From the NCBI GenBank assembly GCA_018828825.1, contig JAHJUV010000001.1, forward strand, positions 1 to 22,294: a DNA stretch of 22,294 bases. Direction: 5' to 3'. The translations under genes were made by a program, and so were the position numbers. The notes beneath the pieces are model-generated. The model was not told where the DNA came from. It did no database searches and worked only from the letters and a program-made list of their open reading frames with translations. Positions 6,814 through 13,513 of this stretch are shown piece by piece. Numbering within the stretch: position 1 is the first letter of the stretch; each line of letters starts with the position of its first letter. The stretch comes from Planctomycetota bacterium. Its GTDB lineage: Bacteria; Planctomycetota; Phycisphaerae; Sedimentisphaerales; UBA12454.

Positions 6814-7125
6814 AGGAAAACAAAACCTTATACAATCGTAATCCCCCCGCCACGCGTAAGAAGTATTTTTGCATTCTTTGATTAGCCATTCATATCGGCT
6901 CAGTTTCTCATAATCTCCCGCAGCAACTTTTGCGTATCCTCCCCCGACAAGTTTTATCCGCCGAAATTCATATCCGTATTTCTTTTTTCTTCGGCGAAGT
7001 AGAATTCCCACGCACATCCGCCCGATAAATTCCGGATAATAAAATGGTAAATATGATTTTCTCATAAGATTTGCACTCCTCTAACTATCAACTAATATGC
7101 CCTCTGAAATAATTCCCTAAATAGC

Positions 7126-7153
7126 TTGACAATGTCCGGTAATCTGATACAAT
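7126..7153 (+). promoter_or_regulatory. promoter of small zinc-type gene
   Basis: TTGACA (7126-7131), a 16-base spacer, then TACAAT (7148-7153). Just downstream is a small hairpin, AAAGATT-GAAA-AATCTTT, in a leader of about 95 bases. Confidence 0.75.
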
Positions 7154-7256
7154 TAGTATATCACAAAAGATTGAAAAATCTTTAGGCCGCAGAGAAAGAC
7201 TCAGCAAACTTTCCTTTACAGCTTTTTCTTTTGGTTATTTACCCAAAGGAGTAACT

Positions 7257-7433
7257 ATGACTAAAATGTTAAAAACCTCGCCTGTAAACAGGAAATGTGC
7301 CTTTCCGGGCTGCGAACACACTTTAAGTATCTACAATCATCAGGAATTCTGCCATATCCATCTCGATAAAATGCCTCAGGACAAAAAACATAATGTTTTA
7401 CCCCAGCCTGTCGAATCAGTCGATACCGTCTGA
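7257..7433 (+). CDS. small Cys/His protein, probable zinc binding
   Basis: This 58-residue protein has AAAGGAG seven bases before the ATG and a good promoter, so it is likely a real gene. Cys14 and Cys19 (CAFPGC), then Cys32-His33-x-His35 (FCHIH), could form one zinc site. The tail after about residue 40 is polar and proline-containing. I do not know a named family for certain. Short proteins with a C-x4-C ... CxxH knuckle often bind nucleic acid or partner proteins, but this is a guess. It is inserted between the broken AP2-HNH copy and the inverted promoter element that probably once served it. Confidence 0.72.
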   Translation: MTKMLKTSPVNRKCAFPGCEHTLSIYNHQEFCHIHLDKMPQDKKHNVLPQPVESVDTV

Positions 7434-7512
7434 CACATCGGGAATTTAAAAATATTCAGCCCCTCGGCCTGCCGAGTGGGTTCACCAAATATCATTTTGA
7501 TTTTTAATATAT

Positions 7513-7536
7513 AAAATTAGATAATCATCTAATTTT
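7513..7536. promoter_or_regulatory. operator-like palindrome, inverted copy
   Basis: AAAATTAGAT-AATC-ATCTAATTTT is a perfect 10-base inverted repeat, equivalent to 3485-3506 and again placed just past the -10 box, on the minus strand. Confidence 0.6.
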
Positions 7537-7542
7537 GTGTGC

Positions 7543-7571
7543 ATTGTACCATATTCCCAACAAAAAGTCAA
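7543..7571 (-). promoter_or_regulatory. sigma-70 promoter, inverted copy
   Basis: Read on the minus strand: TTGACT (7571-7566), a 17-base spacer, TACAAT (7548-7543). Over about 68 bases it matches the promoter of the AP2-HNH gene with about eight differences. It points toward the broken AP2-HNH copy, now about 480 bases away and across the small zinc-type gene. Confidence 0.8.
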
Positions 7572-7660
7572 CAAAAATCCGCATTTATTTAGCCCCCAGT
7601 TTCACGGCGAGTTCAGAGCCCAAGCGATAGCGCAGGGAGTTTATCGGTTCAGAGCCACAA

Positions 7661-7693
7661 GTCGAAACGCAGTGGAGATCCCGATTCATCGGG
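7661..7693. repeat. GGAGATCCCGA dispersed repeat, copy 2
   Basis: About 27 of 33 bases match 3202-3234. The core hairpin TCCCGA-TTCA-TCGGGG has one wobble pair. Confidence 0.6.
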
Positions 7694-7725
7694 GCGTTAG
7701 CGCGGGGTAGTTTAAATTCGGTTAG

Positions 7726-7765
7726 CCCCCGGACCTTTACCCGCCTCTGGCGGGTGTGCCGGGGG
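7726..7765. repeat. nested GC hairpin
   Basis: The outer arms are CCCCCGG (7726-7732) and CCGGGGG (7759-7765). The inner arms are ACCCGCC (7739-7745) and GGCGGGT (7749-7755) with a TCT loop. It lies downstream of the minus-strand membrane gene, but no T-run follows on either strand, so it is not a standard terminator. Confidence 0.65.
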
Positions 7766-7878
7766 CATCGTTTTCGTTTCCGCCAATACTTTGCCGGGGT
7801 TCGTGCTTAGTCCCCCCTCCGCTACGCGAGGCTAAAAAAACTTTATTGGCCAGGCGGTATGGGTGGCGAGCACCTTTG

Positions 7879-8619
7879 CTATTTAACTCCCAGTTGTTCC
7901 TTATTCTTGTTCTCATGAAGTGTTCGATGCAGTAAGTGCCCCACAATTATTATAACAAGTAATAATATCAGAAATATCAGCATTGCATATAAACTATAGG
8001 AGGAGATATGGCTATGGAACTGCCGCAAGAATACCGCCCAGCCGAGGGTTGCCACATAAGTTCCGCTCAGCACCACCGTCATATTTAGCCATGTTCGCAA
8101 GCCCATCATAAAACCTATTACACAGCCAACCAGGGGACCGGTCATCCAAAAGGGAAACCAGACGAAAAGAAACAGCCCTGCTATACCATATCTTATAACT
8201 ATGTCTTTATGGGCTTCTGCCGTCTTGCGGACACGCTCGAATATGTTCTTGAGTTGTTTTATTACTAATAGATGCCGCCAGCTGAAAACAAACAGGGGGT
8301 AGAAAATAAGCACCAAAATAGTTGAGATTACAATACAAACCGGTATGACCGTGCTATTTTTAAGGCCCATAGAATACCCGAAAGCCAGACCGGCGGCTCT
8401 GCCAAACATAATTTGTGTAGCGGTCATTCCAATAATAGCCTGGGAATCCTCTGGAGCCAGCAGCAGTTTGGCGCCAAGCCAAAGGATAAATATAAGTGCC
8501 AACGCGACCCCGGCCAGCAAACAGCGACCCTCCGGACTATTCACGAGAGTCTTTTTAAGCTGATTCTTCTGTCCTAAATCTGACTCACTTACCGATTTTT
8601 CCTTGTTCTCTTCTGCCAT
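7879..8619 (-). CDS. small multidrug export family membrane protein (COG2426)
   Basis: This 246-residue integral membrane protein has about six hydrophobic segments: roughly 35-55, 65-85, 92-112, 143-162, 166-190 and 210-232. The arrangement of a GMT..IMFGRAAGLAFGYSMGL segment and a later FPFWMTGPLVGCVIGFMMG segment fits the PF06695/COG2426 family, named for putative small multidrug export but with poorly known function. The N-terminus is charged and cytoplasmic. It lies 71 bases downstream of the lipoprotein gene, on the same strand, and may be co-transcribed with it. The transport role is not established. Confidence 0.72.
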   Translation of the reverse strand: MAEENKEKSVSESDLGQKNQLKKTLVNSPEGRCLLAGVALALIFILWLGAKLLLAPEDSQAIIGMTATQIMFGRAAGLAFGYSMGLKNSTVIPVCIVISTILVLIFYPLFVFSWRHLLVIKQLKNIFERVRKTAEAHKDIVIRYGIAGLFLFVWFPFWMTGPLVGCVIGFMMGLRTWLNMTVVLSGTYVATLGWAVFLRQFHSHISSYSLYAMLIFLILLLVIIIVGHLLHRTLHENKNKEQLGVK

Positions 8620-8690
8620 ATCTCTACTACGGTTATTTATTTTATTGGCCAGCCAACGGCCGAACTCCTCAAATCTTCAATCTTAAATCT

Positions 8691-9371
8691 TCAATGGAAT
8701 AGCCCTTTCTTCTTTGCCGCCGGTATTCTCGCCGGCATATCTTTGCATATTTTGCTGATAACTTTTTGTGTCGCTTCTGCTTTTTGTGGCGCCAGCAGAT
8801 TCCCTGCCGCCCCGCCGATGACTCCGCCTATTACCCCGCCGACAACTTTATCTTTGCTGTCCTCGCCGCTCGCCGCAACGCCCGCCCCTGCCCCTGCCGC
8901 AGCGCCCAGTATTGTGCTCAGTATCTTTTCCGTTGACCCTTGTCCGCTGCCAACCCAAAGTACGCTCCCGTCTTTCGCATCGAGCATCTTTATTGTCATA
9001 CTGATATCTTCCGAGAACTGCGAGACGTTTATAATCATTATGGTTGGCACGTTCAGAATATTGCCCATTTCCACAACATCTTGTTCGCTTGTCATATTTG
9101 GGTCATGCTGAAACTTCTGTTCGTTCAGGATATTTTGTACCTGTGCCCTTTCGATGGGTGCATAGCCTTTTTGCAGCAGTTCCATTGTTAGCATATCAGC
9201 CACCTGGTTTTTCGCGCCCTCGTTCCCCAATGGCCCGAGTACATCGACAACTGCTATTTTGGAGACCTTGGAAAAGTCGTAATCTGTCCTTGCCGTACTC
9301 TTGCCTGCTGCGCAGCCCTCTACAAAAGTGTATCCTGCCATAAGGATGGTTATCAGTACGTAATTTCTCAT
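8691..9371 (-). CDS. CsgG-like lipoprotein with glycine-zipper segment
   Basis: A 226-residue exported protein. A short signal peptide ends in FVEGC, with Cys20 as the likely lipidated residue. The middle part (FSKVSKIAVVDVLGP ... LTMELLQKGYAPIERAQVQNILNEQ) follows the CsgG/penicillin-binding-activator-B style fold, in which lipoproteins assemble or sense in the outer membrane. A Gly/Ala-rich part at about 160-195 (AAAGAGAGVAA, GGVIGGVIGGAAGNLLA) is a glycine-zipper-like membrane-inserting segment. GGAGGTG precedes the ATG, and TATAAT lies at 9407-9402 on the minus strand. The exact function is unknown. Confidence 0.72.
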   Translation of the reverse strand: MRNYVLITILMAGYTFVEGCAAGKSTARTDYDFSKVSKIAVVDVLGPLGNEGAKNQVADMLTMELLQKGYAPIERAQVQNILNEQKFQHDPNMTSEQDVVEMGNILNVPTIMIINVSQFSEDISMTIKMLDAKDGSVLWVGSGQGSTEKILSTILGAAAGAGAGVAASGEDSKDKVVGGVIGGVIGGAAGNLLAPQKAEATQKVISKICKDMPARIPAAKKKGLFH

Positions 9372-9977
9372 ATTTCACCTCCGAAAATGTTTTGTTACGA
9401 AATTATAGACATAAAAGAATGGGTAATTGCACTAATAGAGGTTAAACCCCTGCCCGAATAAGTCAACAAAAAAAGACTTCTTTTAAGAGTTGAAAAAACC
9501 CGATTTAGGGGTTGATAATTAGTTGAAGATTCTCCCTACCGCCCCCATAAAAAAGGCTTATTTAATGGAGATGGGTAATGAGTAATGAGTCTATAAAAAA
9601 AAGGCTGGCCCATTATTGGTCAGCCGCTGTGAAAAATCCTTTCTTTCCCTTGGACACTCTCTGCCCACAAACTTTCACTACAATGCACACAAGCACGAAA
9701 TACCCTCGGTTCTGTAAGGCGGGCGGCCCTCAGGCATCAAATCTATCGCCCATGCACATCTACCATTTCGCAAAGGCATACGCTATAAACTTCCCTTGCC
9801 AACCTTTCAGCTATCCAAACAAGAGCTGTTTTGCCCTATAATTACAATTTTGTCAAGTCCTAATCCCTATATCGTCCTAAAACCAGTAAAAATTATAATA
9901 CTTTCCAAAAATCAGACCAGTATATAAGGCATAGGTTGTGGTATAATTTTATCGGGAAATGGACGCGAGTCGGAATT
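9372..9977. other. gene-free region upstream of insertion sequences
   Basis: No gene is supported. An open frame at 9578-9841 has no ribosome site, starts inside a terminator hairpin and has no recognisable family. GTTAAACCCCT and AGGGGTT near 9441-9525 are loosely complementary. A TATAAT-like box at about 9940-9950 may belong to the IS3 remnant that follows. Confidence 0.5.
9595..9625 (-). terminator. minus-strand rho-independent terminator
   Basis: An 8-pair stem (one G-U) has arms GGCTGGCC and GGTCAGCC and a 7-base loop. It is bordered on the left by eight A, which are eight T after the hairpin on the minus strand. The nearest upstream minus-strand gene is metY, 1.6 kb away with insertion sequences between, so this may be the operon's original terminator. 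Confidence 0.7.
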
Positions 9978-10085
9978 ATGGCACAATATCGGCATTTTGG
10001 AAAGGACCTCAAAGCCAGAACATCTATCGAGGCTATCAAGAACGAAAAAGACCATCAATGAGACAAAGATAGCTTCAACTATTAG
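9978..10085 (+). pseudogene. IS3-family orfA N-terminal remnant
   Basis: The frame MAQYRHFGKDLKARTSIEAIKNEK resembles the start of IS3-family OrfA proteins (typically RR.F..EFK...ALEAIK.EKT). It stops at 10061, but skipping one base after the lysine run restores KTINETKIASTIR, as expected for continuation of the helix. This is a degenerate scrap; the rest of the element is not seen. Confidence 0.5.
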
Positions 10086-10238
10086 GTTATCGGTTATCGG
10101 TACGAACGGCTCCGCCGAGGGCAGGCAATTTTTAGTTTTGAGTTTGCTTTGTAGAAAAGACCAATCAAAAGGCTTAAGTCATGACGATAAGTAATAGTAG
10201 AACAACAAAAAACAACCTTTACTCGAAAGGATTCCAAA

Positions 10239-11167
10239 ATGGCAAAACGGCCAGCTATGACCAAATCGCCAATAACATTGGCAAAAATAGCCCTGAAAAC
10301 CGCTCAGGAGGTTTTGTCGCCATACTCCAATCTGCGAAGTCGGCACGATTTCACACAAGCCCAGGTATTTACGATATTGACACTTCGTCAGTTTTTCAAG
10401 ACCGACTATCGCGGCATAATCAGAATTCTACAAGAGCATCAAAATATCAAAGATGCTCTCGGTCTGACCAAGCTGCCTCACTTTACCACTCTGCAAAAGG
10501 CTCAGCAGAGGATGCTAAAAAAAACATCTTTCAGGATCTGCTTGCGACAATTTTCGATTATGCAAGAGACTGCCGCCTGATAAAAACAAGCGGCTCTCAC
10601 ATCTGCTCTATCGACTCAACCGGCCTGGAAAACCATTATATCAGCAGGCACTTTTTGCAGCGTAAAGGCCGTAGAACCGCTAAATATCGCAAATGGACAA
10701 AGTTAACCGCAGTCTGTGAAAATCAAAGTTACCTGATTGTCTCTGCGATAGTCAGCGCCGGACCAAGTACTGATTGTCATTATCTCAAGCCAGCTGTCCA
10801 ACAAGCAGCTAAGCATGTTTCCATAGATACGCTATTGGCAGACTCCGGCTACGATGCTGAATACAATCATCAACTCTGCCGTGAAGAATTTGGCATTCGT
10901 TCGACGGTGATACCGGTTAATGACAGGAATCTCAGGTATGGACGCACTGGCGGTCAACATCGGCGACGTATGAAACAGCGATTCCCGGCGGCCAGCTATC
11001 GAAAGCGTTGGCATATTGAATCAGTTTTTTCAAGATTCAAGCGTCGCCTGGGTAATGCCCTTGCCGCTCGAACGAATGAATCAAGAACTTGTGAGTGTCT
11101 GCTGAGAGTTTTGACTTACAACCTTATGATTGTCTTATTTAGTTTTAAAAAGAGCGTTATTTATTAA
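10239..11167 (+). CDS. DDE transposase made by -1 frameshift
   Basis: The first frame, with AAAGGA before the ATG at 10239, encodes the N-terminal domain (SRHDFTQAQVFTILTLRQFF, DYRGIIRIL) and stops at 10580. The second frame carries the catalytic triad: Asp in SIDSTGLE, Asp in LADSGYD, and Glu in RWHIESVFSRFKRRLG. Slipping back one base on the eight-A run at 10517-10524 (codons CTA AAA AAA ACA) joins them into a protein of about 309 residues. This fits IS5-type elements that use programmed frameshifting; a simple decay mutation is also possible. Both parts otherwise look intact. Confidence 0.82.
10517..10524 (+). promoter_or_regulatory. slippery A8 frameshift site
   Basis: The heptamer A-AAA-AAA in the frame of the first transposase part allows both tRNAs to re-pair after a -1 slip. 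Reading then continues with AAC ATC TTT in the second frame. Confidence 0.65.
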
Positions 11168-11207
11168 TGTTTTCTACAAAGCAAACTAAGAACTCAAAAC
11201 TCAAAAC

Positions 11208-12482
11208 TTATTCAAGTGCTTGTTTAAAATCACTAATTATGTCATCGATGTGTTCAGTTCCTACCGATACACGAACGAAATCGGGGCTTACGCCGGCCGC
11301 GAGCTGATCGGCTTCGTTTAGCTGCTGATGAGTCGTACTTGCAGGATGAATCACAAGAGTTTTACTGTCGCCGATGTTGGCAAGGTGGCTGGCAAGCTTG
11401 ACAGAGTTTATAAATTTTATGCCTGCCTCTCTGCCGCCTTTAATTCCGAAACCAAGTATAGCGCCCTGTCCTTTCGGCAGATACTTTTTGGCAAGTTTAT
11501 AATCAGCGTGAGATTCCAGACCGGGATAATTGACCCAGGTTACGGCCTTGTGCTGTTCGAGCCATTTTGCAAGGGCAAGAGCATTTTCGCAGTGCCGCGG
11601 CATACGCAGATGCAGCGTCTCTATTCCCTGCAGGAACAAAAAGGCGTTAAACGGCGACATACAGGAACCCATATCGCGGAGGAACTGCGTCCTCGCTTTT
11701 ATGATATATGCGAGCGGACCGACCGCCTCGACATATTTTACACCGTGATAGCTTGGGTCCGGCTCGGTCAATTCAGGATATTTTCCATTTGCCCAGTTGA
11801 ATTTACCGGAATCGATAATGGCACCGCCAATACTTGTGCCGTGGCCGCCGATAAACTTGGTGCAGCTGTGCACAACAATGTCAATACCGTATTCGATGGG
11901 CCGAAAGAGAATCGGAGTTGTAACGGTATTATCACATATCACAGGCATTCCGTTTTTGTGAGCTATCTCGGCGATTTTTTCATAATCGAGAATGTCGTTT
12001 TTGGGATTACCGATAGTCTCGATGTAAATCAGCCGAGTATTTTTCTTTATTGCCTTTTCAAAATTCTCAGGTTGTTTAGGGTCAACAAAGCTTACCTCAA
12101 TCCCCAGCTTCTTGAATGTCTGGCTAAAGAGTGTAACCGTTCCGCCATAAAGCGAGCTGGACGAAACAATATGTCCTCCGGCCCCGCATATATTGAAGAT
12201 GCTCACATATATTGCTGATTGTCCGGAACTGAGTCCCAGTCCGCCAACGCCGCCTTCCATCGCAGCAAGACGTTTTTCAAGGACATCCGTCGTAGGATTC
12301 ATCAATCTCGTATAAATGTTGCCGAATTCTTTCAGCGCAAACAAATTCGCCGCGTGGTCGGCACTTTTGAACACGTAGCTTGTGGTCTGATATATCGGCA
12401 CCGCCCTGCTTAACGTAGTCTGGTCAACTTCCTGGCCGGCGTGCAGAGCCAGTGTCTCAATACGATACTTTTTCTCTTCCAT
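11208..12482 (-). CDS. metY: O-acetylhomoserine sulfhydrylase (MetY)
   Basis: PLP enzyme that makes homocysteine from O-acetylhomoserine and sulfide; members may also act on O-acetylserine. Residues 10-20 (TLALHAGQEVD), the YTRLMNPTTDVLE motif near 57, SSGQSA near 85, and the PLP lysine at about 209 (HSCTKFIGGHG) are all as expected. At 424 residues the length is normal for the family. I use the ATG at 12482 rather than the GTG at 12494, because GGAGG lies between them and fits as ribosome site. Last gene of the cysteine operon. A tiny ORF ends two bases before its start. An IS element lies just downstream of its stop. Confidence 0.93.
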   Translation of the reverse strand: MEEKKYRIETLALHAGQEVDQTTLSRAVPIYQTTSYVFKSADHAANLFALKEFGNIYTRLMNPTTDVLEKRLAAMEGGVGGLGLSSGQSAIYVSIFNICGAGGHIVSSSSLYGGTVTLFSQTFKKLGIEVSFVDPKQPENFEKAIKKNTRLIYIETIGNPKNDILDYEKIAEIAHKNGMPVICDNTVTTPILFRPIEYGIDIVVHSCTKFIGGHGTSIGGAIIDSGKFNWANGKYPELTEPDPSYHGVKYVEAVGPLAYIIKARTQFLRDMGSCMSPFNAFLFLQGIETLHLRMPRHCENALALAKWLEQHKAVTWVNYPGLESHADYKLAKKYLPKGQGAILGFGIKGGREAGIKFINSVKLASHLANIGDSKTLVIHPASTTHQQLNEADQLAAGVSPDFVRVSVGTEHIDDIISDFKQALE

Positions 12483-12484
12483 TT

Positions 12485-12541
12485 TTACCTCCACACTAAC
12501 GTACTAAAATTTGAATTCTGTCTTAAAGATTCCATTTTCAT
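12485..12541 (-). CDS. tiny leader ORF before metY
   Basis: An 18-codon frame (MKMESLRQNSNFSTLVWR) has AAGGA five bases before its ATG. Its stop TAA lies two bases before the metY ATG, and the metY Shine-Dalgarno GGAGG is inside its last codons. A similar tiny frame ending TLMWW stands before cysE. It may act only by coupling translation; no cysteine codons are present. Confidence 0.4.
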   Translation of the reverse strand: MKMESLRQNSNFSTLVWR

Positions 12542-12542
12542 T

Positions 12543-12590
12543 TTTTCCTTAAATGCTTTTCCCTTGCACCAACATATTGGTGTGGGGGTT
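12543..12590 (-). repeat. palindromic spacer element before metY
   Basis: Palindrome CACCAACATATTGGTG at 12567-12582, followed on the minus strand by GGG, A-rich DNA and TTTAAGGAAAAAA. It is homologous to the spacer at 14458-14507, and the core belongs to the CCAATACATTGG family. The nadA stop codon abuts its left side. Confidence 0.72.
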
Positions 12591-13507
12591 TATCCTTTCG
12601 GCAAAACTGCTACCATTTTATCAAGTGCTTTTTTCGCCTTTTGGGCCGTTTCATCGGGCACTTTTATAATATATTTATTATCTTCCAGTGAAAACAATAC
12701 TTTTTCCAATGTAATTTTCTTCATATTCGGACAAACAAATTTCTCCGAAGCCGGGTAAAAAGCCTTGCCCGGATTCTGTTTTTTTAAAGTATGAATAATG
12801 CCGATTTCGGTCGCGATAATAAATTCCTTTTTGCCGCTGTTTTGTACATATTTTAACATTTGTCCAGTGCTTAAAAGCTCATCGGCACAATCCCTGACAG
12901 TGCCGGGACATTCCGGATGAGCAAGCATAATCGCCGCCGGATGAGCGGTCTGGATTTTCTTCACATCGTCAGCGGTCGCGAAAATATGCGTCGGGCAATA
13001 ACCGGGCCAAAGGACGATATCCCTGCCGGTTCTTTCCTTTACGACCTGGCCGAGATTTTTGTCCGGCACAAAGATAATTTTCTTTTCGGCATCTATCGAA
13101 TTTACGACATCGACCGCGTTCGAGCTTGTGCAGCAATAATCGCTTATTGCCTTTACCTCGGCAGAACTATTGACATAACAAACTACAACCGCGACAGGAT
13201 GTTTTTGCTTCAACTCTTCAAGCTGAACGGCGGTAATCATATCGGCCATCGGGCAGCCTGCGTTTTTGTCGGGCAGCAGAACCGTTTTTTGCGGCGAAAG
13301 TATCGAGGCGGTTTCCGCCATAAATAAAACGCCGCAGAAAACTATCACATCGGCAGAGGTACTCGCAGCCTTACGGCTCAACTCGAGAGAATCGCCGGTA
13401 AAATCAGCAATATCCTGAATTTCGCCCGGCTGATAATTATGCGCAAGGATTACTGCATTTTTATTTTTTTTAAGATTATTAATTTTTTCGATGATGCTCT
13501 GATTCAT
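12590..13507 (-). CDS. nadA: quinolinate synthase NadA
   Basis: 4Fe-4S enzyme that condenses iminoaspartate with dihydroxyacetone phosphate to quinolinate in NAD synthesis; cytoplasmic. The cluster ligands are Cys85 (AGCPMADM), the Cys in HPECPGTV, and the Cys in EKFVCPNMKK. The N-terminal LAHNYQPGEIQDIADFTGDS and the ATEIGIIHTL motif are typical. 305 residues is the usual length. It follows cysE by six bases, so it is in the operon. No nadB or nadC is in the window. Being in a cysteine operon under a possibly Fe-S-sensing regulator is notable. Confidence 0.95.
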   Translation of the reverse strand: MNQSIIEKINNLKKNKNAVILAHNYQPGEIQDIADFTGDSLELSRKAASTSADVIVFCGVLFMAETASILSPQKTVLLPDKNAGCPMADMITAVQLEELKQKHPVAVVVCYVNSSAEVKAISDYCCTSSNAVDVVNSIDAEKKIIFVPDKNLGQVVKERTGRDIVLWPGYCPTHIFATADDVKKIQTAHPAAIMLAHPECPGTVRDCADELLSTGQMLKYVQNSGKKEFIIATEIGIIHTLKKQNPGKAFYPASEKFVCPNMKKITLEKVLFSLEDNKYIIKVPDETAQKAKKALDKMVAVLPKG

Positions 13508-13513
13508 ATAGAT

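Larger units (their letters stand above)
6661..7065 (-). pseudogene. truncated AP2-HNH endonuclease copy
   Basis: The first 75 or so codons (7065 down to about 6840) match the N-terminus of the endonuclease at 3610: MRKSYLPFYYPEF against MQKSYISFYYPDF, and KYGYEFRRI against KYGYEFRLI, then YAKV and W at matching places. The HNH core and the AP2 domain are absent. The frame stays open to 6661 only by running through the palindrome and antisense to the valS remnant. GAGGAG lies before the ATG, so the start region is intact. It is inverted relative to the whole copy. Confidence 0.8.
7434..7878. other. gene-free repeat cluster
   Basis: No gene is seen. The stretch holds the inverted promoter/operator copy, a second GGAGATCCCGA repeat, a nested hairpin and a degenerate CCAATAC palindrome near 7780-7800. 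GCGGGGTAGTTTA near 7701-7713 is the reverse complement of TAAACTACCCCGC near 3560-3572. It is the densest repeat area of the window. Confidence 0.6.
10141..11187 (+). mobile_element. insertion sequence, IS5/IS4 superfamily
   Basis: The element is bounded by perfect 18-base inverted repeats: AGTTTGCTTTGTAGAAAA at 10141-10158 and its reverse complement at 11170-11187, giving about 1047 bases. It holds one DDE transposase made from two overlapping frames. No clear target duplication is seen beside the repeats. The flanks carry AGTTTTGAG-type sequence in opposite orientations, which makes the exact ends uncertain by a few bases. It lies 20 bases beyond the metY stop. Confidence 0.88.

Noticed and set aside
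9578..9841. Possible 87-residue gene
   Set aside because: No ribosome site, begins in a terminator hairpin, residue mix not protein-like, no family seen.
10181..10238. Upstream extension of the second transposase frame
   Set aside because: The N-terminal domain is encoded in the other frame from 10239; residues before the slip site in this frame do not resemble a transposase.
11328..12218. Long open frame on the plus strand opposite metY
   Set aside because: It is antisense to a complete, well-conserved PLP enzyme, has no ribosome site and its protein has no recognisable motif.
12483..12494. GTG start for metY four codons upstream
   Set aside because: The GGAGG ribosome site lies within these codons, so the ATG at 12482 is better.
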